A DNA stretch of 64,000 nucleotides from Moniliella sp. 'wahieum' (taxonomy: Eukaryota; Basidiomycota; Moniliellomycetes; Moniliellales; Moniliellaceae). Location: positions 434,001 to 498,000 of the forward strand of contig RSEE01000024.1 of NCBI GenBank assembly GCA_003971905.1, read 5' to 3'. Position numbers and translations under genes: made by a program. The notes under the pieces are model-generated. The model was not told where the DNA came from, ran no database searches, and was given only the letters and a program-made list of their open reading frames with translations. Within the stretch, counting starts at the first letter, position 1. Every line of letters begins with the position of its first letter. Below, piece after piece: positions 53,902-64,000 of the stretch.

Positions 53902-55083
53902 TCACTCTTCAGTCTCAGAGTCGTCTGTGCGGTCGTCGTCCTCGCCATCTGTGCCCTCTGCGTCAAAGAGGTTGACCGCAGTGCCGTCGTTGTCCCGTGC
54001 ATCCTCCTCATCTGTTATTTGTGCCCGGGTTACTGCGATGTGACGGAGGTGGGTGAGTTGTGCACGAGTCGCACGCCAGGCGGTACAAATTTCAGGGTTA
54101 CCTTGCGGAGAAGATGCGTGTGTCCGCAATGCCCTCGAAATTTTCCCAGACACTCGTCCAGCCCAGTAGATAGCTTGCGGGGCGAGATGAGCGAAAAAAG
54201 TCAGATGACCTGCCGGACGACAACGGGGTGGCGACGTACTTATGATCGGACAAAGAGACAGTGATGGCACTGAAAATGTCATTGCAGCGCTTGCTGTTGT
54301 TCAGACTCCGGTTGAGCAAGACTGTGTACAGGGCAGATGGGTCAGGGAAGTTGTGATGTTGTAAGACATGTCCCATTTCCATCCGGAAGTCAATGTCGTT
54401 CGGTGCATAGCAACAGAAGCGCTTTTGATGAGAACGGGTGAGATAAGTTATTGTGGCCATATTGCGAGGAGAGCAACGCGTGAAAAGGCGGGGCCGGTAC
54501 GTACCAGGATTCGGACGCGCTCCTTGGCGTCAGTGAACTCTTGGTGAGAGAGGGTGCGAAAGTAGACTGGAAATGACGGACGAAATCAGCCTGAAAGGCT
54601 GCAATTGTGCGCCTTCCGTTGCCTCGATCGATACGGTGCATGCTCTCTGGCAATTGGACGACGTGTTATTTGTTAGTAGATGGTTTTAGAAGATGGTTTA
54701 GGGGTTTGGGTTAACGCACCTCATTCAAATAGCCTTTGTTGAGCGTTACCCGCCTCTGGATCGTTTCGTTGCCTGTTGCGCGGATGCGGTGCATGCTCTC
54801 CGGGATCTGAACGATGTGTTATTTGTTAATAGTTGGTTAGAGGTTTGGCTCAACGCACCTCATCATTCAAATAGCTTGTGCTGAGCGTTGCCCGCCTCTG
54901 GATGATGTTGGATAAGGCACTGTTGATGGTGGATCTAGTGGGGGAGGCGCCGAAGAGAGCGGTGGACTCTTGACCACCATCAGCAAAACATGCTGTCTAG
55001 CCGACATGCTAATGGATTCGACAATTCTTACCCAGTGGCACTGGCGTGACTTTGTGCGTCGCTTGCGGGACCTTGATCGACAT
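53902..55083 (-). CDS. Unrecognised multi-exon protein with a duplicated exon and acidic tail
   Basis: Introns fit at 54969-55031, 54807-54858, 54645-54719, 54422-54504, 54174-54239 and 54033-54101, most with phase-compatible exons. From ATG 55083 the product begins MSIKVPQATHKVTPVPL. It contains the duplicated segments IQRRATLSTSYLNDE and IQRRVTLNKGYLNE, each followed by an intron and SMHRI. Then come RRTIAAFQADFVRHF, LSHQEFTDAKERVRIL, RFCCYAPNDIDFRMEMGHVL and LLGWTSVWENFEGIADT. It ends in an acidic stretch (DGEDDDRTDDSETEE) or, if the last junction is taken literally, at 54008. One base appears missing around 54585. I do not know the family; the consistent splice phases argue that it is a real gene. 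Confidence 0.5.
54610..54905 (-). repeat. Tandem duplication of an exon-intron unit (about 140 bp)
   Basis: Two adjacent units share TCCAGAGGCGGG(T/C)AACGCTC, an exon end at GTGCGTT, intron text ending near AACAAATAACAC(G/A)TCGT and an exon restart AGCATGCACCG. The second unit carries a longer intron (75 versus 52 nt). Similarity spans exon and intron, so it arose by DNA duplication rather than retroposition. Confidence 0.8.
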
Positions 55084-55479
55084 CTTTTCTGGATCATTTG
55101 CCTGCGCGCTTTCACCGTGATATGCCGCTGTCTCTGGACCTGCGATACTGCTGGGTCCGCGAGAGGGGCTCGCACGAGCATAATTGCCTGGACGGGCTGT
55201 TGCACTTACTCTGGTGGAACGGTGGCGAGGGATGGTGGTGGGGGTGTGTGGAAAGAGGCAGGACCAGGGGGTCTGGCTGGCTCTTGTCAAGTGTGGGCTG
55301 CAGTGCGGGGGTAGAGCAGATTGCGCCACTCACATGGGGGGTTCCATACAACGCACTAGGCAAGTCTTTTGCCCTTGGCCGGATTTGGCTAGCCAGGAGC
55401 CTAACTGAAGAAGCACTGAGGCGCTGTTGCTGCAGGGAACAGGCTGCGCCCAACATTCTCTGCACCAGGCAGTGTACGC

Positions 55480-55770
55480 GCGGGCGCTGCCAGGGGGGGC
55501 GCCCAGGGGGGTTAAGGCCTAAGGCCTAAGGGTACAATCCATTGGAGATCCTAAGGTCGACTAGCTCTCACGGTGGTTACGCACTTGGGCTGATTGGTGG
55601 GTCCGAGCGGGGCTAGGGACAAAGAAAGACTTCTCGGCGCATAGCAGAGGTGGCTGCCAGTGTGGCAAGGCTGTGTAGCATAGAGGAAGAACGGGGGACA
55701 GAGGGGAAACCAGGGAGGGCGACGGTTTTGGGTACGGGCAAACTAAAAGGGAAAAGGGCACGGGGCGACT
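55480..55770 (+). repeat. Dispersed repeat family, copy B (internally deleted)
   Basis: It shares the head GGGTACAATCC..GGTCGACT, TCCGAGCGGGGCTAGGGACA and GTGGCTGCCAGTGTGGCAAG with copies A and C. It then jumps to GGGTACGGGCAAACTAAAAG, matching the tail of copy A. About half of the unit is missing. Confidence 0.65.
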
Positions 55771-58444
55771 ATCGTCTCCAGATTGAATCTGACCCCATGA
55801 CCAACCTGGGGATGGGAATAGGAAGGCGACAGACGCACATAGGCTTCGTCAGGCTTGCCGGCTCGTCTTCGCCCGTGACCGGCAGTAGGCAACTGTCGCT
55901 CGATGGTGAGCGAATAAGGCTACGTAGTGTCCTGGACAGATCGAAGCAGCCAGGCCAACAGTGAAAGTTGAGTCGCACATTCAAACGTTCGCCGTTGGTA
56001 CACCGGCAATGTATCGACACCGAGGTACTGGAGACTGGAGCCCTAGCTCCTCCAACTCTTGCTTCAACTCTTTTCGGCTGTAAGAATGTCCAGCACTGCC
56101 AGCCATTGGATATGCACCGGATGTGTCGTTGATACCCGTACTCGTCTTTTCGACACAGAGGGACGCCCGACGTCACCAAGATCACACCGGGCACAGGGTG
56201 GCGTCCAATAGCCCAGCTGCAACACTGGACGCTGCAGCAGGCATCATTCGTGCACCCTGCGCTCCGGCGCGCAAGCACGATCCCAGCTGGTTCCAACCGG
56301 CAACCGCTGGCCACCATCTCTACTGTGGCCCACATCTGACATTAATATGTCAGATGTGGCCTCCCTTGAATTTTGCACCTTCAGCCCCTCTCTGGATTGC
56401 CCCCTGGGTCTCCCACGCAAAATGGCGATGTGGAAGATGCTTTTGGATGGAGGACAACGCTGAAACGTGCTTTGCCCACAGTCGGCTGGTCCGTCTACCG
56501 AACCCGAAGCGACAGCGGATCCTCAGTCCGGATCCAAGCCAGAGCGGCGATCAACTCATCGGCGCGCACACAAGTCTGATGCCTCACAATAAGACGCACT
56601 CCTTTGCAGTCTCCGGCTCTGTATTGAGGATCTGTCAGAAACAATATGTTGACCAGGGTCCTATGGGCCAGCCACCTCCGCGGCACTCCTGACCATCTTA
56701 CTCATCCGGGCACCACACCAGTATCCCTATCCCCTGGCCTAGTGCCGCTCTCCTTTCTTCTCCTTCTTCTCCTTCTTCTTCTGATCCTCAGTCTGGGTTC
56801 AACGTTCAACCCAGCTCCTGTCTTCTCTCTGCCATTGCATAACTGCACTTAGGACGTCGCTGGGTCACCAGGATCATTACAATAATACGTCGCCACGGCC
56901 CGACTGCTAGCAATATGTTCGCGCCCTTTACGAACCCGTTCATTGCCGTGATCAACATCATCCAGTTGTGGTTACCAAAAAGTATATGCGGCGAGAGCTC
57001 GCCGAACTGGTCCTGTCACTGATTGAGATTAATTATCGCTGCGTCGCCACCTTAGCCACCGTTCCACGCTGGAACCATTCCACGCTGGAGAGGGAACATA
57101 ATATCTTTTCACCGTTCCTACATTGACTATGCGTGATAACTCAGATGACCTCCACTCGTAAGATGGGGTGGATGGATTAACGCGAATCCCACTTCACCAT
57201 CCGGCTCGCGATGTGTTGCCAAGCGAGACGACTGTGATCTAACTATACAAGCGCGTATGTTGGCACGGTCACCTTTATCTCTAGCCTTTATCGCGGGAGC
57301 TACTGGGGGCATCGGTACTTCCCTGGGCCTCTGACGCGACGCGACGTGGCTCTGCACATCGCCTTTATTTGCCAGACGGCCAGCTGATGAGCAGAGACTT
57401 CCAATGACAATCTTCCCGGACATTGGGACAGATCGCACACGCAACACCGCGTTCATTAAGCAAAAGGTGGAGTTTTGCGTCAAGGAACAGTTGAAGGGCA
57501 TGCCGGTCCGCAAATGTAAACCTGTCGTTACCCGTATTCATTGTCGAACTGGTGTCGTTCATCGCTTTGCTGGTCCGTTCGACGGGGTCAGGGTCATTCT
57601 GTGACCACCGACAATTGATCTGGTCCAATGAATATCTGGCCGAGTCGGAACACTGCGATGAAGGACGCCTACACTACACGGACCAGGGGCCCAAGCTCCG
57701 GCCTCATCCACAACACCTTACTGTTGTCGGAGCCAACGCGGAATGGGTCAGACGGTTGGCTCACGAGCACACACACCTGATGGAACAAGAAGAAGAGATG
57801 GGAAGAAGTGTCAAGTCCGCGTATACGGCAGCCTAACCTCTGGGAGACAGTCTCGCTTGACCGATTTCGGTTTCAGACCCATCTCTCAAACGCGCCTGTC
57901 CGACTATGGATTTATCAGGACGAACGACTCTCGATGATCTCGTCGGTTTGCTCGGAGAACCCAACAGACTTTTCATGACTTTCGTTTGCGGGGTCAAAGC
58001 AATGTGAAGGACCAACAAAAGCCTATCTTCAGCGGGGCTGCACCAGTCGTCCCTGCCTGCCCTGTACTCAAGCAGAACTAGCCGCAGGATGGACGCCTGA
58101 TGAGCCAAACCCCTATCAGTGGGCACAATGTTGTCCTGCATGGCCTGCCTTTTGGTCCACATGAAATGAGCATCCATTTGCCTGACGATTAGACCTTGGT
58201 CACACCAATTGCCGATGTTCCCCTGGCTAATCTGAAGACGCATGTCCCCGTAGAGCATCGGTTCCCTGCCCTTGGCCAGCTACCGTGAGCGCGTATAGGA
58301 AGGACGCGTGTTGACTAGGTGGTTCTGGTAGCATTTCCTAGCATCAGAAGACACGAAATGGTGTGGCCGGGTGGGATTTTGAAACGACGCAAAGTTTCAC
58401 ATGTAGCCGGCAGTTGACCCCCCGCGCTGCACATCATTGACTTC
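55771..58444. other. Gene-poor region
   Basis: No confidently supported gene. A Cys-rich 188-codon minus-strand frame (55769-56335) and plus-strand frames at 57404-57836 (for example MTIFPDIGTDRTRNTAFIKQ) were examined but lack recognisable domains. TTCTCCTTCTTCTCCTTCTT lies near 56757. GGTTCAACGTTCAACCC lies near 56797. Confidence 0.4.
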
Positions 58445-58504
58445 AACGACCTCTTTTGCGCCGTCGCTGACATCAACGACCTCTTTTGCGCCGTCGCTGA
58501 CATC
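58445..58504 (+). repeat. 30-bp perfect tandem duplication
   Basis: 58445-58474 and 58475-58504 are identical, each reading AACGACCTCTTTTGCGCCGT then CGCTGACATC. The unit is a multiple of three, and its spacing and GACATC ends recall the 33-bp minisatellite at 53.5 kb. Confidence 0.9.
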
Positions 58505-60089
58505 ATTTCCCTCAAACCATGCAAATACGTCGCCGATATCAGCCTCCGGACATCCGCTGATATTTTTTATCTATTTCGTTGATCCGCTGTGTGTATCTGT
58601 GGTCTAATGCCCCGAGGCCTCTACAGAGGGTACACGGAGTGAGTGGCGGCGTCCATGGTACACAGGTTGACGGTTCACATCCTAGACAGAGGGGCGGAAG
58701 CATTGTTTGTAAGTGTGCAAGTCCCAAACATTTTTATGTATCTCTTCTCCTGTGTGATGTGATCTATAAAGCATCAGTCTTTTTCTTTCTGTGGCAACGA
58801 GTCTTTACCAGCCGCCGTATGAGCTCCATGGGAAGAGCATATTGTGTGGGGCCCTTTCATTTTGAGAGCAAAAGAGCGCGCTCTCACCAACTCAGAGTAC
58901 TCACATGTCACAGCTCATTATGCACCAACACCCATGACGGTTTCCCGAGGATACAGACGCACAGTTGAAGAAGAGAAATAGGGCTCTCAAGTGGGAATAT
59001 CGGCGTGCCTCTCTGATTGACGACAGAAGAGTGGCCTTAAGAGTGTTGTGGGGGACAGATGAAAAAGGGGCAACATATATCATCGCTATCATCAGTATCG
59101 GGAGAGTGAATGAGACCGGTATGATACGAAACACCTGCTTATTTATATTGTTGACACCCTCAGAAAAGACGCCTGTGTATGCATAGTAGACACAGTGAGA
59201 GGGGAGACCTTGGAAAAGTATCAAGAGAGAAAATGCTTGCTACAGGTCCCATGGCGTTAGGGGATTCTACATGATACAGCGGTTGAAAAAAGCTATGTCT
59301 TTCTAAAGATTACGCGCTCCATCCGGGGCATACTACCCAACTAATAATGCTCTTAGCAATGAGCCAGTTTATGAAGGAAGTAGAGAAAACGTACGGCGGG
59401 GGGAGGGGCTCCCGCCGGATGGGTTTCCGGGTGATGGGGCCAGGAACGTTTCGGGAGGATTAGGAATGGAGTTGTGCCACACCATTAATATGGGACTCGG
59501 GTACCAAACGAATTAAGCGCCACAAGGTTGCGTACGGAAAGATGGACAGGAGCAGATGGACACACACCCATATGTGGAACGTCGGAGGGGGAAGGAATAA
59601 CATATCGGCATTGCGACAATAACACGAAGTACCAGCAGGTACGCACTCACCCTCCGTTGTTCCCCCTTGTGATCTTTTTCGGAACACGCGAGTACGATAT
59701 TATACATATACCGCTATCATTGCCACATGACAAGATCATGTTCAAGCACTACATTGGAAGAAACTGGGCGAAGAGAGTTTCATCGGCGTTGCTTCTCATT
59801 AGCTAGAGCATTTCTGTCACGGGCCGTGTCAGATGTGATGAGATGGTCTGATCCGACGTATTAAGGCTTTCCTGCTCTACGCATGCCCAGGAAAGCGCCC
59901 TGCAAAAACCTACCTTGACGATTGTTGGCCAAACCATGCATAGTGGCATGAGTTACCAAGCATCCGTGCAACACTATGGTCGTCTCGTGCTCAAGTTGAA
60001 GCCAGACGCCACAATGTTATGAAAACGTCGGTATCCTTGCGAAAATTGTCGCGCATCTCACCGCTTACCTCTATCATTCCCTTCTATTG
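58505..60089. other. Gene-poor, relatively AT-rich region
   Basis: No supported gene; only short open frames without motifs. Base composition is more AT-rich than in the gene-rich core. Confidence 0.45.
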
Positions 60090-60640
60090 TTGGGCCTATA
60101 TGCCTTCCTTTCTGCACCTGCATTGCGTCTGTTTTCCCTTTTAGATCTAGCCTGTACCCCGGTAGTTGGTCCGGATCGTTCCCCATCATCCAAATTTTCG
60201 TCCACTTCCGCCTCGCGTGTGATCAGCACATGCCCGTTTCCAGCCAATTGATCCAGTACATCTCTTCTCCACTTAGTTGTCTCCTCTCTATCCCTCATCG
60301 CCTTTCAGCTCCACAGTCTCCCGGTCTCAGCATTCCACATCAGTAAGCCGCGTGATCCCTCCTTTTTGGTCGCGTCCACCAGTTCAGTCTCAACAATCTT
60401 ATCGCGTGGGTTGCTTTCCAGCCACGCCGAATCCCGTCTCGGTCCAATGTTAGTTCTAGCAGTGTTTATGCTCAGGTCCCCCTCTCTGTCTCTCTAAAAG
60501 TCCCCCGGAGTGCAGATTCGTTACTGCTGCCCAAGGTGGTGCATACGCAGATTTGCCACACTTGCAGCCGCCTCTTCTGCTATATTTATGCCTGCCGAGA
60601 GACCACTCTTTGTCCCTAGTTCCCCTTGGATCCAGCAACC
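60090..60640 (-). repeat. Dispersed repeat family, copy C (longest)
   Basis: On the minus strand this copy contains all blocks shared with copy A. It also has a middle portion that A lacks, with an open stretch including DSAWLESNPRDKIVETELVD and GLLMWNAETGRLWS, then a stop. A second frame reads WRRDVLDQLAGNGHVLITRE and GVQARSKRENRRN. The open stretches suggest descent from a protein-coding element. No terminal repeats were identified. Confidence 0.65.
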
Positions 60641-61915
60641 AGCTTGTCAGGACACAGAGATGGGGGAAAGGGAGCAGATGGATTGCATACATCTATGGAC
60701 GCAGAGGAGGTTATGACCTCCTCAGGAAGGGGGCAGAGTATCGAGAGGTGGACACAGAATCTCCCAACTGATAGGAATCACGCCATAGTGCTCATACGGG
60801 CCTAGTGGGCAAGGGCCCCCTAGCACGGTGTGATTCTGACACAGCTGAAGGGCTCAAGGATGAAAGAGCGGCCCTACCGTTCTCTAAGGGATCTTACCCC
60901 CTCAAATGTGGGTGAGCCCCCTGGCCGGGCCCACCCGTAACAGTTTCATTGCCCCCTGTCTCAAGTAGTTTCGCCAATGACATGAATACAGTAACTGAGA
61001 CCTCGCCTAAAAACAAACTACACCATATATCTGTTGTTCATTGACCATGAATTATATGTAGGAAGACTTGTGAGAAACAAAAATGGAGAAGAATGCTTTC
61101 GTTTCCCTCCCATGATTGTTGCGTGAGAGTAGTAGTTCTGAAATACAAAGGGACACACAAACGCGCGGGAGGGGAAGCCGGATAGTCCAATACCTACAGA
61201 GATCGTGAATGGGTGCTACTATTATAGTGACCATTTGCATATTCGTAGGGTGGTCAGTGAGTTGCGAGCTTCGGAGATTGTGAATCCTTTCTCTGTGTGT
61301 GTGGTTTCATTTGTTCGATCGGCGCTGCCTTCTCTCTCCTTCCCTTCTATAGCCTGCTTTTGAAGGCATGCATCCAACTACGTTAAACTCTCTCTTGAGA
61401 TGATGTTGGATTCGCATCTGAACTGTACAAGGTCTTCTCTCTCTTCTGGACACATGTGCTCTCCCGAATCGCACACAACATGCATTCTCCATGTAGGGTT
61501 GCAGCCATATTAGGTCTGGAGAGCAGTGTCTATGTATGGCCCTTAGAATCTTCTTCTTCCATGGCGAGCGAGGAAGACAAGGCCTGCGGTGGCAGGGGAT
61601 GGAGGATCTTTCTCTTGATGTGGAGCACGCACAATATGATACCCGCGGAGAGAACCACTGATGAAACCAACGCGCCGCCATATGCATTGCCGATATCGAC
61701 GTCATTCATCATTTCACAATCGCAAGCGATTGGACCTCGGACCGGTGATTACCATGCATCACCGGCCCTTCAGAGTGGCCGTGTGCCTGTGCACCCGGGG
61801 GCGTAGGCACTCAGTAGGTATGGGCTGGATGGGGTTGGTGGGTTGACATGTGACTCGATCCGGGCCAACCTTACTTGCTCCTCCCATCCCATCCTCCGCC
61901 GGCCCCATCATCTCC
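60641..61915. other. Gene-poor region up to the SYLF gene
   Basis: No supported gene. The last ~100 bp is the probable leader of the next gene (TTGACATGTGACTCGATCC near 61843). Open frames here are short and motif-free. Confidence 0.45.
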
Positions 61916-62964
61916 ATGGACGGATACTTGGCCAAGTTCAAGCAGGTAGCACAGCGGGCTGGGGAGCAAGCCGCGGCGCTGGCGCAAGACACGGGACGAG
62001 CCTTCAACGAGCAGGTGCAGGTGGCCCAGCAGGGCTTTACCCTTCCCAAAGAGTGTGAGCGGGCCGCGACCATCCTTCAATCCTTCTTGGCCGACCCCAG
62101 CAACCCCGACTCGGCGCTCAACTCGATTCCTAAGGCGGTGCTGGCGCAGGCGCGTGGGCTGGCCATCTTTAGTGTCCTCAAAGGTGGCTTCATTTGGTCT
62201 GCCAAAGCCGGCTCGGGCGTGGTTGTTGCCCGCCTCCCGGATGGATCTTGGTCAGCGCCTTCGTGCATCGCCACCGGCGGCGTTGGTGTTGGGTTCCAGG
62301 TACGTACCTCCTCTCCCACCCCGACGACTGAGATCGCTTAGGATCTGAGTTGCTGTGCATGATCCTGCGTGCTGCATGACGGTGCGCGTGAGGTCGAGGC
62401 CAAGTAAATCTGACTGGCACTGATTCGCAGATTGGGGCAGACCTGTCCGAGTTTGTGGTCGTGATGAACAGCGCTGAGGCTGTGCGTTCTTTTGCGCTCT
62501 CGGGAAACCTGACGCTGGGCGGATCACTGTCGGCAACCGCTGGTCCCATTGGGACAGGGGGTGCTGTGCAGACCGCGATCGCCCACCCCGCTCCACTTTT
62601 CAGCTACAGCCGGAGCAAGGGATTGTATGCCGGAGTGTCGCTGGAGGGAGTGGCGCTGCTGGAGCGGAGAGATGCCAACCGCGAGTTTTACGGGATGGAC
62701 ATCCCTGCAAAGGACTTGCTCGAGGGACGGATACCGGCACCCGAAGCAGCCTCGCCCATGTACGAGGTGATTGAGGCGGCGGAACAGATTGATGAGACAG
62801 GGGTGCCGCAGCACGCATACCTTCCCCCCGATCCCCTCGACCAGAACCAGGGTTACGACCTGGGAGACGGCTCTTCCCACCCAGTTCCAACTACGGCGCC
62901 ACCCTCGTCTGAGTTGCGAGACAACGCCAGCCCGCAGGCGGAGACACCGCCCAAACCGCTTTGA
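61916..62964 (+). CDS. Ysc84/SH3YL1-type SYLF-domain lipid- and actin-binding protein
   Basis: SYLF proteins bind phosphoinositides and actin at endocytic patches. Two exons (61916-62299 and 62431-62964; 131-nt intron) give 305 residues. The N-terminus is MDGYLAKFKQVAQRAGEQAA. The SYLF core follows: TLPKECERAATILQSFL, IPKAVLAQARGLAIFSVLKG, GSGVVVARLPDGSWSAPSCI, GGVGVGFQIGADLSEFVVVM, LGGSLSATAGPIG and SKGLYAGVSLEG. The C-terminal part is Pro/Glu-rich and lacks the SH3 domain seen in yeast Lsb3/Ysc84, ending ETPPKPL. No frame break. Convergent with actin. Confidence 0.9.
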
Positions 62965-63313
62965 TTGCCTCCATACGTACATGCGAATTGCCTCATTTGG
63001 CCCTCCCCTTCTAAGATCTCAACGTATCGGACTGGTCTATCTTTTCAGCTGGGGGCAACGTACTCACCCCTGGCCCACCTGGAAGGTATTGTAACGATTA
63101 GAAGTGACTTGATCGCTTGGTTGGGGACAGGTGCAGGTTTGCAGCGGAGCCAAATCAGCTATGGTAGACAAACAGATACACACACTTTTGCATTGTCCAG
63201 CAGCATCTCTGCTTTGTAGATGTGGAAGAGAAGAAGCGATGGCGGGCGGTTGCGTGTTACAGAAAAGGTTCTAGAACATCGTGCCGACCAAAAGGCGGTT
63301 AGGGCATAAGAGC
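62965..63313. other. Intergenic between convergent SYLF and actin genes
   Basis: 349 bp holding the 3' ends of both genes. Nothing else recognised. Confidence 0.5.
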
Positions 63314-64000
63314 TTAGAAGCACTTGCGGTGAACAATGGCCGGACCGGCCTCGTCGTACTCCTGCTTCGAAATCCACATTTGCTGGAACGTCGAAAGCGA
63401 AGCCAAGATCGAGCCACCAATCCAGACCGAGTACTTGCGCTCGGGGGGAGCGACAATCTTGACCTTCATCGACGAGGGCGTCAGAGCCGAGATCTCCTTC
63501 TGCATGCGGTCCGAGATGCCGGCATACATAGTCGTGCCACCCGACAGAACAATGTTGCCGTACAGGTCCTTACGAATGTCCATGTCACATTTGATGATGG
63601 ACGAGTAGGTGGTCTCGTGGATACCACGCGCTTCGAGGCCGAGGAACGAGGGCTGGAACAGCGCTTCCGGGCAGCGGAAGCGCTCGTTGCCAATCGTGAT
63701 CACTTGACCATCGGGCAACTCGTAGCTCTTCTCAAGTGCCGACGACTGAGCCGCGGTCTGCATCTCCTGCTCAAAGTCGAGCGCGACGTAGCAGAGCTTC
63801 TCCTTGATGTCACGCACAATTTCGCGTTCGGCCGTGGTGGTGAAGGGGTAGCCGCGCTCGAGCAAAAGCTTGACCAGGTGATCCGTCAGGTCGCGCCCGG
63901 CCAAGTCGAGACGCAGAATAGCGTGGGGCAGCGAGTAGCCCTCGTAGATGGGAACCGTGTGCGTCACACACCGTCACCCGAGTCGAGCACAATACCCGTG
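63314..64000 (-). CDS. ACT1: Actin, C-terminal 60% (5' part beyond window)
   Basis: The sequence covers actin from about residue 148 ([10 protein letters not shown]) to the stop after the universal KCF. Landmarks are [80 protein letters not shown] and [20 protein letters not shown]. No intron lies in this part. Just before THTV, a CA/GT dinucleotide is present three times where conservation expects two (63965-63971), shifting the frame in one of the most conserved eukaryotic genes. This is the clearest indication that such breaks are consensus errors. Confidence 0.97.

Noticed and set aside
55769-56335. 188-codon Cys-rich minus-strand frame
   Set aside because: No signal peptide or regular cysteine spacing, and a comparable frame exists on the other strand.
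57404-57836. Plus- and minus-strand frames in the 57-kb region
   Set aside because: Both strands are open for similar lengths and neither shows a recognisable domain or splice structure.
1-64000. Programmed ribosomal frameshifting or recoding as an explanation of the many frame breaks
   Set aside because: Shifts go both ways, have no common slippery sequence, and include a two-base change in actin; consensus errors are simpler.

Overview
The window is nuclear DNA of a fungus, most likely a basidiomycete. The evidence is short spliceosomal introns (about 50-150 nt, GTRNGT donors, CTAAC/CTGAC branch sites, YAG acceptors), GC-rich coding sequence, and a gene set that includes a Ste7-type pheromone MAPKK, Rho1, Erv14/cornichon, SUMO, Thi20, Ies6 and a fungal histidine acid phosphatase. 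I cannot place it below phylum from sequence alone.

Layout. 0-8.5 kb: four genes on the minus strand (F-BAR cytokinesis protein cut by the left edge, cornichon, SUMO with six introns, and an unrecognised 649-codon gene) plus copy A of a dispersed repeat. 8.5-13.2 kb: gene-poor, with short repeats, an orphan TATA box and one weak secreted-protein candidate. 13.2-23 kb: divergent pair eIF2-alpha/eS19, divergent pair acid phosphatase/METTL16-like methyltransferase, then an amino-acid/GABA-type permease. 24.1-27.5 kb: a decayed, 3'-truncated Ty3/gypsy-like retroelement on the minus strand. 27.8-32 kb: a Ser/Pro-rich unknown gene and mitochondrial ETF-ubiquinone oxidoreductase. 33.6-48 kb: the gene-rich core (RHO1, STE7-type MAPKK, a PAP2 lipid phosphatase, THI20-type thiamine enzyme, a mitochondrially targeted SppA-like S49 protease head-to-head with IES6, and a triple-KH protein). 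48-61.9 kb: gene-poor, with one unknown Ser/Pro-rich gene, one unknown multi-exon gene carrying a duplicated exon-intron unit, a 33-bp minisatellite and copies B and C of the dispersed repeat. The right edge holds a Ysc84/SYLF protein convergent with actin.

Most genes are unrelated housekeeping or signalling functions. Loose groupings are cortical actin/cytokinesis (F-BAR, Rho1, Ysc84, actin), protein traffic and quality control (cornichon, SppA) and mitochondrial metabolism (ETF-QO).

Two features stand out. First, many conserved genes, actin included, are interrupted by single 1-2 nt frame breaks in both directions, often in homopolymers. That fits consensus indel errors better than real pseudogenes or programmed frameshifting, so several genes are annotated across breaks. 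Second, intron architecture is extreme in places: SUMO has four consecutive exons of 14-19 nt, and RHO1 has a 7-nt exon followed by a GC-AG intron. Intergenic DNA is crowded with short self-complementary words.
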